Source of the DNA: Bradyrhizobium ivorense | GTDB lineage: Bacteria > Pseudomonadota > Alphaproteobacteria > Rhizobiales > Xanthobacteraceae | NCBI RefSeq assembly: GCF_900696085.1 | Contig: NZ_CAADFC020000004.1 | Span: 372,001-436,000, forward strand | Direction of reading: 5' to 3' | Length of the DNA: 64,000 nucleotides | Part shown: in pieces, positions 53,837-62,856 of the stretch | How positions within the stretch are numbered: position 1 is the stretch's first letter | Layout: every line of letters begins with the position of its first letter | Translations under genes and position numbers: made by a program | The notes under the pieces: model-generated | Seen by the model: the letters and a program-made list of their open reading frames with translations, nothing else | Told to the model about the DNA's origin: nothing | The model's database searches: none

Positions 53837-54235
53837 ATGACCGCCAGGATCGAACGACCGCTCTCGCCACATTTGCAGACCTACCGGTGGACGCTGACAT
53901 TGGCGATGTCCATCATTCACCGCGGCACCGGGATCGCGCTGTATTTCGGCACTCTGCTGCTCGCCTGGTGGCTAATCGCAGCCGCCACGGGCCCCACCGC
54001 CTACGCCAATGTGCAGGCCTTCACCGGCAGCCTGATCGGCAAGCTGATCGTGTTCGGCTACACGTGGTCGCTGATGCACCACCTGTTCAGCGGCATCCGG
54101 CATCTGGTCTGGGACCTCGGCTACGGCTTCAAGGCCAATGAGCGCGAGGCGCTGACCTGGGGCGCGCTGATCGCCGGCATCTCGGCCACCGTGCTGGTCT
54201 GGATCATTGCCTACGCCGTTGGAGGTGGACGATGA
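53837..54235 (+). CDS. sdhC: Succinate dehydrogenase cytochrome b556 subunit
   Basis: 132 residues, three membrane helices. Family signature RPLSPHLQTYRWTLTLAMSIIHRGTG begins at about residue 7; the heme ligand and quinone region is HHLFSGIRHLVWD (about 83-95). It anchors SdhAB and, with SdhD, binds heme b and ubiquinone. It starts the sdhCDAB operon and overlaps sdhD by 4 bp. Confidence 0.96.
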   Translation: MTARIERPLSPHLQTYRWTLTLAMSIIHRGTGIALYFGTLLLAWWLIAAATGPTAYANVQAFTGSLIGKLIVFGYTWSLMHHLFSGIRHLVWDLGYGFKANEREALTWGALIAGISATVLVWIIAYAVGGGR

Positions 54236-54624
54236 GCGGCCCGTCCTCGATGCGCACGCCCTTGGCGCGCGTCCGCAATCTCGGTTCCTCGCATTCCGGC
54301 ACCAAGGACTTCTGGCGGCAGCGCCTCACCGCGGTCGCGCAGGTGCTGTTGATCGTCCCGGTGATCATCGTCGTGATCATGCTGCTCGGTCGCAACCATG
54401 CCGGCGCGGCGCAGATCCTCGGCTCGATCCCGATTGCCGTGATCCTGCTGCTCTTCATCATCGCCAGCACCTGGCACATGAAGATCGGCATGCAGATCGT
54501 GATCGAAGACTACGTGCATAACGAGAAGCTGAAGATCGCGGGCGTGATGGCCAACAACTTCTTCTGCGTCGCGGTCGCTCTGGCCTCGATCTACGCAATC
54601 CTCAAATTGTCATCGGGAGTTTGA
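54232..54624 (+). CDS. sdhD: Succinate dehydrogenase membrane anchor subunit
   Basis: 130 residues with three helices. Its N-terminus RTPLARVRNLGSSHSGTKDFW is the usual alphaproteobacterial SdhD start, and TWHMKIGMQIVIEDYVH contains the conserved His/Asp-Tyr. It completes the membrane part of complex II. The start overlaps the sdhC stop (ATGA); sdhA follows 3 bp after. Confidence 0.96.
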   Translation: MSGPSSMRTPLARVRNLGSSHSGTKDFWRQRLTAVAQVLLIVPVIIVVIMLLGRNHAGAAQILGSIPIAVILLLFIIASTWHMKIGMQIVIEDYVHNEKLKIAGVMANNFFCVAVALASIYAILKLSSGV

Positions 54625-54627
54625 CCC

Positions 54628-56469
54628 ATGGCTAACGAAGGCAACGGCAAGGCCACCAACGGCAGTGGCCCGGCCACCAACGGCAAGGCCTACCCGATCA
54701 CCGACCACACCTTCGACGTCGTCGTGGTCGGCGCCGGCGGCGCCGGCCTGCGCGCCGTGGTCGGCTGCTCGGAAGCCGGCCTGCGCACCGCCTGCATCAC
54801 CAAGGTGTTTCCGACCCGCTCCCACACCGTTGCGGCGCAGGGCGGCATCTCGGCCTCGCTCGGCAACATGCATCAGGACGACTGGCGCTGGCACATGTAC
54901 GACACCGTGAAGGGATCGGACTGGCTCGGCGACCAGGACGCGATCGAATACATGGTGCGCAACGCGCCCGACGCGGTCTACGAGCTCGAGCATTGGGGCG
55001 TTCCGTTCTCGCGCACCGAGGACGGCAAGATCTATCAGCGCCCGTTCGGCGGCATGACCATCGACTTCGGCAAGGGCCAGGCGCAGCGCACCTGCGCCGC
55101 CGCCGACCGCACCGGCCACGCCATGCTGCACACGATGTACGGCCAGTCGCTGCGCCACTCGGCCGAGTTCTTCATCGAGTTCTTCGCCATCGACCTGATC
55201 ATGGACGACCAGGGCGTCTGCCGCGGCGTCATCGCGCTCAAGCTCGACGACGGCACGCTGCACCGCTTCCGCGCCCAGACCACGATTCTCGCCACCGGCG
55301 GCTACGGCCGCGCCTACGCCTCCTGCACCTCGGCGCACACCTGCACCGGCGACGGCGGCGGCATGGTGCTGCGCGCCGGCCTGCCGCTGCAGGACATGGA
55401 ATTCGTCCAGTTCCACCCGACCGGCATCTACGGCTCCGGCTGCCTCGTCACCGAGGGCGCCCGCGGCGAAGGCGGCTATCTGGTCAACTCCGAGGGCGAG
55501 CGCTTCATGGAGCGCTACGCGCCGTCGGCCAAGGACCTCGCCTCGCGCGACGTCGTTTCGCGCGCGATGACGATCGAGATCCGCGAAGGCCGCGGCGTCG
55601 GCAAGAAGAAGGATCACATCTTCCTGCACCTCGATCATCTCGATCCGAAGGTGCTGCATGAGCGGCTGCCGGGCATCTCCGAATCGGCGAAGATTTTCGC
55701 CAATGTCGACGTCACCCGCGAGCCGATCCCGATCGTGCCGACCGTGCACTACAACATGGGCGGCATCGCCACCAACTATCACGCCGAGGTGCTGACCAAG
55801 CGCAACGGCGACGACAATTCGGTGGTGCCCGGCCTGATGGCGATCGGCGAGGCCGCTTGCGTGTCGGTGCACGGCGCCAACCGCCTCGGTTCCAACTCGC
55901 TGATCGACCTCGTCGTGTTCGGCCGTGCCGCGGCGCTGCGGCTCGCCGAGAAGCTGACCGCCAACGCCAAGCAGCCGGAACTGCCGAAGGATTCGTCGGA
56001 CCGCGCGCTCGGCCGGCTCGATCACTTCCGCCACGCCTCCGGCGGCACCCCGACCGCGAAGCTGCGCGACAGCATGCAGCATGTGATGCAGAACAATTGC
56101 GCGGTGTTCCGCACCGGCGAAGTGCTGCAGGAAGGCCAGAACCTGATCCACAAAGTCTATGGCGGCATCGGCGACATCTCGGTGTCGGACCGCTCGCTGG
56201 TGTGGAACTCCGACCTGATCGAGACGCTGGAATTCGACAATCTGATCGTGCAGGCGCTGGTGACGATGGACTCCGCCGCCAACCGCACCGAGAGCCGCGG
56301 CGCGCATGCCCGCGAGGACTTTTCCGCCCGCGACGACAAGAACTGGATGAAGCATACGCTGGCGTGGCTCGATCCGGCCGGCAAGACCACGATCGACTAC
56401 CGCCCGGTGCACGACTACACGATGACCAACGACGTGCAGTACATCCCGCCGAAGGCGCGGGTCTACTGA
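54628..56469 (+). CDS. sdhA: Succinate dehydrogenase flavoprotein subunit
   Basis: 613 residues. The FAD loop is [15 protein letters not shown] (about 31-45), and the covalent flavin His is in [12 protein letters not shown]. Catalytic blocks include [26 protein letters not shown] and [12 protein letters not shown]; the C-terminal [12 protein letters not shown] is typical. It has an N-terminal 20-residue Gly/Asn/Lys extension. It oxidises succinate to fumarate in the TCA cycle and respiratory chain. Between it and sdhB lies an 80-bp palindrome. Confidence 0.98.
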   Translation: MANEGNGKATNGSGPATNGKAYPITDHTFDVVVVGAGGAGLRAVVGCSEAGLRTACITKVFPTRSHTVAAQGGISASLGNMHQDDWRWHMYDTVKGSDWLGDQDAIEYMVRNAPDAVYELEHWGVPFSRTEDGKIYQRPFGGMTIDFGKGQAQRTCAAADRTGHAMLHTMYGQSLRHSAEFFIEFFAIDLIMDDQGVCRGVIALKLDDGTLHRFRAQTTILATGGYGRAYASCTSAHTCTGDGGGMVLRAGLPLQDMEFVQFHPTGIYGSGCLVTEGARGEGGYLVNSEGERFMERYAPSAKDLASRDVVSRAMTIEIREGRGVGKKKDHIFLHLDHLDPKVLHERLPGISESAKIFANVDVTREPIPIVPTVHYNMGGIATNYHAEVLTKRNGDDNSVVPGLMAIGEAACVSVHGANRLGSNSLIDLVVFGRAAALRLAEKLTANAKQPELPKDSSDRALGRLDHFRHASGGTPTAKLRDSMQHVMQNNCAVFRTGEVLQEGQNLIHKVYGGIGDISVSDRSLVWNSDLIETLEFDNLIVQALVTMDSAANRTESRGAHAREDFSARDDKNWMKHTLAWLDPAGKTTIDYRPVHDYTMTNDVQYIPPKARVY

Positions 56470-56480
56470 ACAATTAGCCC

Positions 56481-56560
56481 GTCATTCCGGGGCGATGCGG
56501 AGCATCGAACCCGGAATCTCGAGATTCCGGGTCTGGTCCTTCGGACCATCCCGGAATGAC
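56481..56560. repeat. Palindromic repeat family E, intact copy inside the sdh operon
   Basis: 80 bp from GTCATTCCGGGGCGATGCGG to CCATCCCGGAATGAC with a central AATCTCGAGATT. It lies 11 bp after the sdhA stop and 13 bp before the sdhB start. Confidence 0.88.
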
Positions 56561-56573
56561 GAAAGGTAGAGAG

Positions 56574-57359
56574 ATGGTTGAATTCGCACTTCCGAAGAAT
56601 TCGAAGATTTCCGGCGGCAAGACCTGGCCGAAGCCGGCCGGCGCCACCGAGACGCGCGAATTCCGAGTGTACCGCTGGAACCCGGACGACGGCAAGAATC
56701 CGAGCGTCGACACCTATCATGTCGACATCCACGATTGCGGCCCGATGGTGCTGGACGGCCTGATCTGGATCAAGAACCACATCGATCCGACCCTGACCTT
56801 CCGGCGCTCCTGCCGCGAGGGCGTCTGCGGCTCCTGCGCGATGAACATCGACGGCCAGAACACGCTGGCCTGCACCAAGTCGATGCACGACGTCGCCTCC
56901 GGCGGCGCGGTGAAGATCAACCCGCTGCCGCACCAGCCTGTCGTCAAGGACCTCGTCCCCGACCTGACCAATTTCTACGCCCAGTACGCCTCGATCGAGC
57001 CGTGGCTGAAGACCACCACGCCGACGCCGCAGAAGGAGTGGAGGCAGAGCCACGAGGACCGCGAGAAGCTCGACGGCCTCTACGAGTGCATCCTGTGCGC
57101 CTGCTGCTCGACCTCGTGCCCGAGCTATTGGTGGAACAGCGACCGCTTCCTCGGCCCTGCCGCGCTGCTGCAGGCGACGCGCTGGGTCACCGACTCCCGC
57201 GATGAGGCGACCGGCGAGCGGCTCGACAATCTCGAGGATCCGTTCCGCCTCTATCGCTGCCACACCATCATGAACTGCGCCAAGGCGTGCCCGAAGGGCC
57301 TCAACCCGTCGGAAGCGATCGCCGAGCTCAAGCTCAAGATGGTCGAACGGCAGATCTGA
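56574..57359 (+). CDS. sdhB: Succinate dehydrogenase iron-sulfur subunit
   Basis: 261 residues. The [2Fe-2S] ligands are in [21 protein letters not shown], [4Fe-4S] in [16 protein letters not shown] and [3Fe-4S] in [17 protein letters not shown]. It passes electrons from SdhA to ubiquinone. I chose ATG 56574 ([10 protein letters not shown]), since earlier in-frame codons derive from the repeat. It converges with feoB across only 36 bp. Confidence 0.98.
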   Translation: MVEFALPKNSKISGGKTWPKPAGATETREFRVYRWNPDDGKNPSVDTYHVDIHDCGPMVLDGLIWIKNHIDPTLTFRRSCREGVCGSCAMNIDGQNTLACTKSMHDVASGGAVKINPLPHQPVVKDLVPDLTNFYAQYASIEPWLKTTTPTPQKEWRQSHEDREKLDGLYECILCACCSTSCPSYWWNSDRFLGPAALLQATRWVTDSRDEATGERLDNLEDPFRLYRCHTIMNCAKACPKGLNPSEAIAELKLKMVERQI

Positions 57360-57395
57360 TCCAGACCTGACACATCAAGCTTCGCGGCCTGGGCA

Positions 57396-59273
57396 TCAAT
57401 TGATGCCGAGCGCCCGCGCCAAGTTGAAGGTCAGCAAGCTCGCGACATAGGCCAGCGCGAGCATGTAGACGAACGTCACCACCATCCACTTCGCGCTGCC
57501 GGTCTCGCGGCGGATCACCGCCAGCGTCGAGGCGCATTGCGGCGCGAAGATGTACCAGACCAAGAGCGACAGCGCGGTTGCCAGCGTCCACTTCTGCGCC
57601 AGCACCTGGCCGATCTGCTCCGCCGCCTCCTTGCCGCCCTCGATCGAGTAGACGGTGCCGAGCGCCGCGACCGCGACCTCGCGCGCCGCCATGCCCGGGA
57701 TCAGCGCCACCGCGATCTGCCAGTTGAAGCCGATCGGCCGCAGCAGCGGCTCCAGCGCATGGCCGATCATCGCCGCAAATGAGTAGTTGATCGCCGGCCC
57801 CTCGGCGCCAACAGGCGCGGTCGGGAACGAGGCCAGGAACCAGATCAGCACCATCATCGACAGGATCGTGGTGCCGGCGCGGTACAGGAACGCCTTGGCG
57901 CGATTGAAAATCCCGATCGCGATGCTGCGCAGCCGCGGCACCTTGTAGTCGGGCAGCTCCAGCATGAACGGCGCCGGCGCGTGGTCGCGCCACAGGAAGA
58001 ATTTTGCGATCGCCGACACCGTCAGCGCACTGGTGATGCCGGCGGCATAGAGGCCGAACATCACGAGGCCCTGCAGATTGATCCAGCCCCACACCCTGGT
58101 CGCGGGAACGAAGGCCGAGATGATCAGCGTATAGACCGGAATCCGCGCCGAGCAGGTCATCAGCGGCGCGATCAGGATCGTGGTCAGGCGGTCGCGCGGA
58201 TTGTCGATCACCCGCGTCGACATAATGCCGGGGATCGCGCAGGCAAAGCTCGACAGCAGCGGAATGAAGGCGCGGCCATGCAGCCCGGCGCCGCCCATGA
58301 TGCGGTCCATCAGGAACGCGGCGCGCGCCATGTAGCCGAAATCTTCCAACAGCAGGATGAACAGGAAGATGATGATGATCTGCGGCAGGAACACGATGAC
58401 GCTGCCGACGCCGGAGATCACGCCGTTTTGCAGGAAGCTTTGCAGCAGGCCCCAGCTTTCCGGCAGCACGTCGTGGACCCATTGCCCGAGCGTCGAAAAA
58501 CTGTCCGACAGCAGCTCCATCGCCGGCTGCGCCCAGCTAAACACCGCCTGGAACATCACGAACAGGATCAGCGCCAGGATGATCAGACCCCAGACCGGAT
58601 GCAGCACCACGGCATCGATCCGGTTGGTCAGGGTATCAGGCTTGGTCGGCAGCGTCACGGCCGCGGCGATGATGCGGTCGGCCTCGCGCTGCGCGGCCTT
58701 GAGATCCGAGATCGACGGCGCCGTCCACTGATTGGCCGCCTGTGCCTCTTGCGCGCGCGCCATCACTTCGTCGGTCCGCTTCAGGAGGTCGTCGACGCCG
58801 CCCTTACGGACCGCGACCGCGGTCGTGACCGGCAGAGCGAGCTCCTGCGACAGCCGCTCGAGATCGATGGTCACGCCGCGGCGTTTGGCGATGTCGATCA
58901 TGTTGAGCACCAGCAGCATCGGCCGGCCGATCCGCTTCAGCTCCAGCACCAGCCGCAGCGTCAGCCGCAGATTGGTGGCGTCCGCGACGCAGAGCACGAG
59001 GTCCGGCACCGCCTCGCCGTCGAAGCGGCCGAGCACGATGTCGCGGGTGATCTCCTCGTCCGGGCTGCGGCCGCGCAGCGAATAGGTGCCGGGCAAATCG
59101 AGCACGGTGACGCTGCGGCCTTCCGGCGTGGTGAAGCTGCCGGATTTGCGCTCGACCGTGACGCCGGGATAGTTGGCGACCTTCTGGGTGCTGCCGGTCA
59201 GCCGGTTGAACAGCGAGGTCTTGCCGGTGTTCGGCGCACCGACCAGCGCCAGGCGCAGGGATGCAGTTGTCAT
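57396..59273 (-). CDS. feoB: Ferrous iron transport protein B
   Basis: 625 residues. The N-terminal G domain has G1 GAPNTGKTS (about 12-20), G3 LDLPGTYSL and G4 LNMID. A guanine dissociation inhibitor-like linker follows to about residue 220. Two Gate domains of the nucleoside-transporter type (IPLLSSFACAIPGIMSTRVI and AALGTVYSIEG regions) contain conserved Cys/Ser. It imports Fe2+ across the inner membrane. It overlaps feoA by 4 bp. It is shorter than enterobacterial FeoB and ends without the C-terminal cysteine-rich tail. Confidence 0.96.
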   Translation of the reverse strand: MTTASLRLALVGAPNTGKTSLFNRLTGSTQKVANYPGVTVERKSGSFTTPEGRSVTVLDLPGTYSLRGRSPDEEITRDIVLGRFDGEAVPDLVLCVADATNLRLTLRLVLELKRIGRPMLLVLNMIDIAKRRGVTIDLERLSQELALPVTTAVAVRKGGVDDLLKRTDEVMARAQEAQAANQWTAPSISDLKAAQREADRIIAAAVTLPTKPDTLTNRIDAVVLHPVWGLIILALILFVMFQAVFSWAQPAMELLSDSFSTLGQWVHDVLPESWGLLQSFLQNGVISGVGSVIVFLPQIIIIFLFILLLEDFGYMARAAFLMDRIMGGAGLHGRAFIPLLSSFACAIPGIMSTRVIDNPRDRLTTILIAPLMTCSARIPVYTLIISAFVPATRVWGWINLQGLVMFGLYAAGITSALTVSAIAKFFLWRDHAPAPFMLELPDYKVPRLRSIAIGIFNRAKAFLYRAGTTILSMMVLIWFLASFPTAPVGAEGPAINYSFAAMIGHALEPLLRPIGFNWQIAVALIPGMAAREVAVAALGTVYSIEGGKEAAEQIGQVLAQKWTLATALSLLVWYIFAPQCASTLAVIRRETGSAKWMVVTFVYMLALAYVASLLTFNLARALGIN

Positions 59274-59557
59274 TCGACGATCACAGCCATGGCTTCGCTC
59301 CGGCGCAGCGCGATCGTGATGGTGTCGACACGCACCGCGATCGGGTCCCGCCTGATCGTGCCCTCATGCAGGATTTCCACGCGCGCGCCTTCCACAAATC
59401 CCATCTCGACCAGCCGCTGCTCCAGCTCCTGCGGCGACAGCGACGAGCCGGTCACGAGCGCATCGAGCCTGATGATTTTGCCGACAAAACCGCGATCCGC
59501 ATGTCCGAGCCGGGTATCTTGCCGGATATCTTGGGAATGTTTTGGATCGCCTGTCAT
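59270..59557 (-). CDS. feoA: Ferrous iron transport protein A
   Basis: 95 residues. The FeoA SH3-like fold is evident from LDALVTGSSLSPQELEQRLVEMGFVEGARVEIL and RRDPIAVRVDTITIALRRSEA. The N-terminal 25 residues are an extra hydrophilic extension. It works with FeoB in Fe2+ uptake, and translation is coupled through the ATGA overlap. Upstream, at 59612-59628, is an ICE-like sequence. Confidence 0.94.
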   Translation of the reverse strand: MTGDPKHSQDIRQDTRLGHADRGFVGKIIRLDALVTGSSLSPQELEQRLVEMGFVEGARVEILHEGTIRRDPIAVRVDTITIALRRSEAMAVIVE

Positions 59558-59611
59558 GTGGCCTGTTTTTCAGCAGGTAGTTATAGGGTCAAGCATTAGC
59601 CCGCGGCGGGT

Positions 59612-59628
59612 TTTAGAACCGCTAAAAA
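59612..59628 (-). promoter_or_regulatory. ICE-like sequence upstream of feoAB
   Basis: On the minus strand TTTTTAG-CGG-TTCTAAA: a perfect right half-site and 11 of 14 matches to the Irr iron control element. It is 55-71 bp upstream of feoA. The remaining gap to the kinase gene (59629-59961) shows no other feature. Confidence 0.35.
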
Positions 59629-59961
59629 CAGCGATCGCAAGCGGCGTCCCGACCGGTTTTCGGCCGCGCCGCGGGTCGCCGTTGACGCCGCCGTGATCTG
59701 GCGCCGCCGACGCCGGACATGCGGCCGCTCCCGGGAGCCAGGTGCGGCCTGCGGTCGCGTTCGTCGGCGACCGCTCCAAAGGAAGGCGCAGGGGGATCAC
59801 GCAGAGGGTCGCGCAGGCGGGTTGGCGCGCAATTTAGCGATCCGGCCCGGCCGCCACGGCCCCACGTGGTGGCGGGGTGACGAACCGGCAACCAGGACGC
59901 GGGGTTTCGCTTTCTCCGGCGCGGCGGTTTGCGTTAATGTCTGCCGAGAGCCGGAGCGCCC

Positions 59962-62106
59962 GTGCAACCCGCCCAACGCAATTCGTTGAGACTGCTGAAA
60001 TGGATGATGGCCGCATCGCTGGCCCTCCCGCTGGCGCTGTTCGTGTTTGCGTCCACGATGTCCTGGTTCTCCACCAACGAGACCGCCGACCGCGAGATCG
60101 AGCGCACGCTCGACGTCGCCCATGAGCACGCGCTCAAGGTGTTCGAGACCATCGACCACAGTCTGTCCGAAATCGCCGAGATCATCCGCGGCGCGTCGGA
60201 CGCCAACATCTCGGCCCGCGAGCTCCCCCTGCATCAGCGGCTGAAGCAGCTCGTCGGCACCCTCCCCCAGGTGAAATCGGTCTGGGTGTTCGACGCCACG
60301 GGCCATGCCCTGGTCAACAGCCTGGTGGCGCCGGCGCCGAGCATCGATTTCTCCGACCGCGACTACTTCCGGATCCATGCCGGCGGCGACATCGGCACCT
60401 ATATCGGCGAGGTGCTGACGCCGCGGCCGCCCTACCAGGGAGCGCGCTTCTTCGGCGTCGGCCGCCGCCGCAGCAACAAAGATGGCAGTTTTGCCGGGGT
60501 GATCCAGGCCTCCGTGCTGCCCGAATATTTCGAGAATTTTTACGCCCGGATCGGCCGCGAGCCCGGCAGCTTCCTGGCGCTGATCCGGACCGACGGCGCG
60601 CTGCTGGCGCACTTCCCGCCGGTCGACCACGACGTCCGGTTCGACCCGGGCGGCGCGCTCGGCCAGCAGCTCGTCGCCCACCCGCTCGCCGGCACCATGA
60701 CCATCGTTTCCCCGGCCGACGGCGTCGAACGGCGCATGCGCTATCAGCGGCTCGCCGAATACCCGGTCTATGTCAGCGCCGGGCTCGACACGTCGGCGAT
60801 CCGCGCGCGCTGGATATCGAACATTGCCCCGCATTTGATCTTCGGCGCGCCGGCCACCGCGCTGCTGTTCGGCCTGCTCGCGCTCGCCTTCCGGCGCACC
60901 CAGCGCCTGCATGAGGAAGCCGACCGGCGCGAGGAAGCCGAGGAGGCGCTGCGCCACAGCCAGCGGCTCGAAGCGCTCGGGCAGCTCACCGGCGGGGTCG
61001 CGCACGACTTCAACAACCTGCTCACCGTGATCCGCGCCTCGGTCGACATGCTGCGCCGGCAGGATCTGCCGGAGCCGCGGCGGCTGCGCTACATCGAAGC
61101 GATCTCCGACACCGTGGGCCGCGCCGCCAAGCTGACCGGCCAGCTGCTCGCCTTCGCGCGCCGGCAAAGCCTGCAGCCGGAGGTGTTCGACGCCTGCGCG
61201 AACGTGCGCACGCTGAGCGAGATGCTCGCCACCCTGATCGGCTCACGCGTCGAGATCACGGCGCAGGTGCCGGACGAGCCCTGTCTCATCAACGCCGATG
61301 CCGGCCAGTTCGAGACCGCGATGATCAACATGGCGGTGAACGCGCGCGACGCCATGGACGGTGTCGGCCGGCTCACGATCACGGTCCGCCGGGTCGACCG
61401 CCTGCCGGCCACCAGTACCCATGCGCCGAGCCCGCACGGCCATGTCGCGGTGTCGGTGACCGACACCGGCGTCGGGATTCCGCAAGAGCTGCTCGGCCGG
61501 ATCTTCGAGCCGTTCTACACCACCAAGGAAGTCGGCCAGGGCACCGGCCTCGGCCTGTCGCAGGTATTCGGCTTCGCCCGACAGTCCGGCGGCGAGGTCG
61601 ACGTCGTCAGCGAGGTCGGCAAGGGCTCGACCTTCACGCTCTATCTGCCGCGCGTGACCGCGGTGCGCAGCGCCGAATCGCCGCTCGCCGATGACGCGCC
61701 CTCAGTCGGTCGGGGCGGCGCTTCGGTGCTGATCGTCGAGGACAATGCCGAGGTCGGGCAGTTTGCCGCCGACACGCTGACCCAGCTCGGCTGCACCTGC
61801 GTGCTGGTCGACAACGCCACCCACGCGCTGGAAGAGCTCGTGATCGCTCCCACCCGCTTCGACCTCGTCTTCACCGATGTCGTGATGCCCGGCATGAGCG
61901 GCATCGAGCTCGCGCAGGAGATCCGCAAGGGCGGGCTCGACCTGCCGATCGTGCTCGCATCCGGCTACAGCCAGGTGCTGTCGCAGCAGGGCAGCCACGG
62001 TTTCGAACTGCTGCAAAAGCCCTATTCGGCCGAGCAGCTCGCCCGCGTCCTGCACAAGGCCATGCGCGCGCGCCGCCTGAAGCGCGATCAGGCGACGGCG
62101 GAGTGA
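59962..62106 (+). CDS. Hybrid sensor histidine kinase with receiver domain
   Basis: 714 residues. Membrane helices at about 13-35 and 291-310 bound a periplasmic dCache-like sensor (about 36-290). HisKA follows with the phospho-His in GGVAHDFNNLL (about 352-362). The HATPase_c domain has NMAVNARDAMD, DTGVGIP and GTGLGLSQV. A REC domain (about 590-705) has the phospho-Asp in VFTDVVMPGMSG and Lys in LLQKPYS. No partner response regulator lies in the window, and the signal is unknown. The start is GTG at 59962 with GGAG before it. It is an orphan gene by context. Confidence 0.9.
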   Translation: MQPAQRNSLRLLKWMMAASLALPLALFVFASTMSWFSTNETADREIERTLDVAHEHALKVFETIDHSLSEIAEIIRGASDANISARELPLHQRLKQLVGTLPQVKSVWVFDATGHALVNSLVAPAPSIDFSDRDYFRIHAGGDIGTYIGEVLTPRPPYQGARFFGVGRRRSNKDGSFAGVIQASVLPEYFENFYARIGREPGSFLALIRTDGALLAHFPPVDHDVRFDPGGALGQQLVAHPLAGTMTIVSPADGVERRMRYQRLAEYPVYVSAGLDTSAIRARWISNIAPHLIFGAPATALLFGLLALAFRRTQRLHEEADRREEAEEALRHSQRLEALGQLTGGVAHDFNNLLTVIRASVDMLRRQDLPEPRRLRYIEAISDTVGRAAKLTGQLLAFARRQSLQPEVFDACANVRTLSEMLATLIGSRVEITAQVPDEPCLINADAGQFETAMINMAVNARDAMDGVGRLTITVRRVDRLPATSTHAPSPHGHVAVSVTDTGVGIPQELLGRIFEPFYTTKEVGQGTGLGLSQVFGFARQSGGEVDVVSEVGKGSTFTLYLPRVTAVRSAESPLADDAPSVGRGGASVLIVEDNAEVGQFAADTLTQLGCTCVLVDNATHALEELVIAPTRFDLVFTDVVMPGMSGIELAQEIRKGGLDLPIVLASGYSQVLSQQGSHGFELLQKPYSAEQLARVLHKAMRARRLKRDQATAE

Positions 62107-62136
62107 GTGAATGGCGTGCCGCAAACACGCTGTCAG

Positions 62137-62266
62137 CCCCGTCATCCTGAGGTGCGAGCCCTTGCGAGCCTCGAAGGATCGACGGCCACCAGCGGGGCCG
62201 TGCATCCTTCGAGGCTCGCCCAGCAGCGCAATTGCGCTGCGAGGCTCGCACCTCAGGATGACGGGG
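62137..62266. repeat. Palindromic repeat family H
   Basis: 130 bp. Left arm CCCCGTCATCCTGAGGTGCG and right arm CGCACCTCAGGATGACGGGG are perfect complements; internally CATCCTTCGAGGCTCGC and GCGAGCCTCGAAGGATC pair as a second stem. It starts 30 bp after the kinase stop. Confidence 0.88.
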
Positions 62267-62856
62267 ATGGGATTGAGCACATTGCCTCTCCACGCGTCCC
62301 GTGCGCGAGCCATGCCGAGGGTCGTCTTAGACTAATTCATGGTGCAAACGCCTCAGGCGGAACGGATCGACGCGGGCTTTTCCAGGAACCAAAGCGGCCG
62401 ACACGAAGTTGTCACGCCAGTACCGGATCGCGAGGCGAATTCGCATCCCGCAACTTCATTTCAGAAAAGCCAGGACAATTCATTCGTTCGCGCCAGCATC
62501 GCGAAGGAAGCGGGCGCGCATCCCGACGAAGCGATATCATGGGATAACTTCGAGATATCATGGGATAACTTCGATGAGTGTTTCCAGATCAAAAGAATCA
62601 GCCATCAGAAGGCATACAGCCTCGATGGCGCGTGCGCTGACATGGCTGAGGAATACGTTTCCTGCCTGCGACGCACCGAGATCGGATTTGACAACCCTGT
62701 CACCTGCACACGTCTCCTCCGATACGCGCAGCAGTCGTCAAGGCCAGAGGACAACCGGCGCGTCTCGCATCCAAACCAGGTGAACAGGACGCCGCGCTCG
62801 CGGTTTGCCGTCAGGCCTGTCCGGGAACCGATTGATTTCCCTCGCGTTGCAAACCC
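62267..62856 (+). other. Gene-poor leader region of the ABC transporter gene
   Basis: About 590 bp of lower GC with no accepted gene. A 184-codon frame (62339-62893) spans most of it, but it lacks a ribosome site, has atypical composition and overlaps the transporter start by 37 bp. The region contains the 21-bp tandem repeat at 62533-62574. Either a fast-evolving small gene or a long regulatory leader is possible. Confidence 0.4.
62533..62574 (+). repeat. Two-copy 21-bp direct tandem repeat
   Basis: Two adjacent perfect 21-bp units beginning GATATCATGGGATAACTT, at 62533-62553 and 62554-62574. It lies about 285 bp upstream of the transporter gene. The spacing is two helical turns, as for cooperative protein binding. 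Confidence 0.75.
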
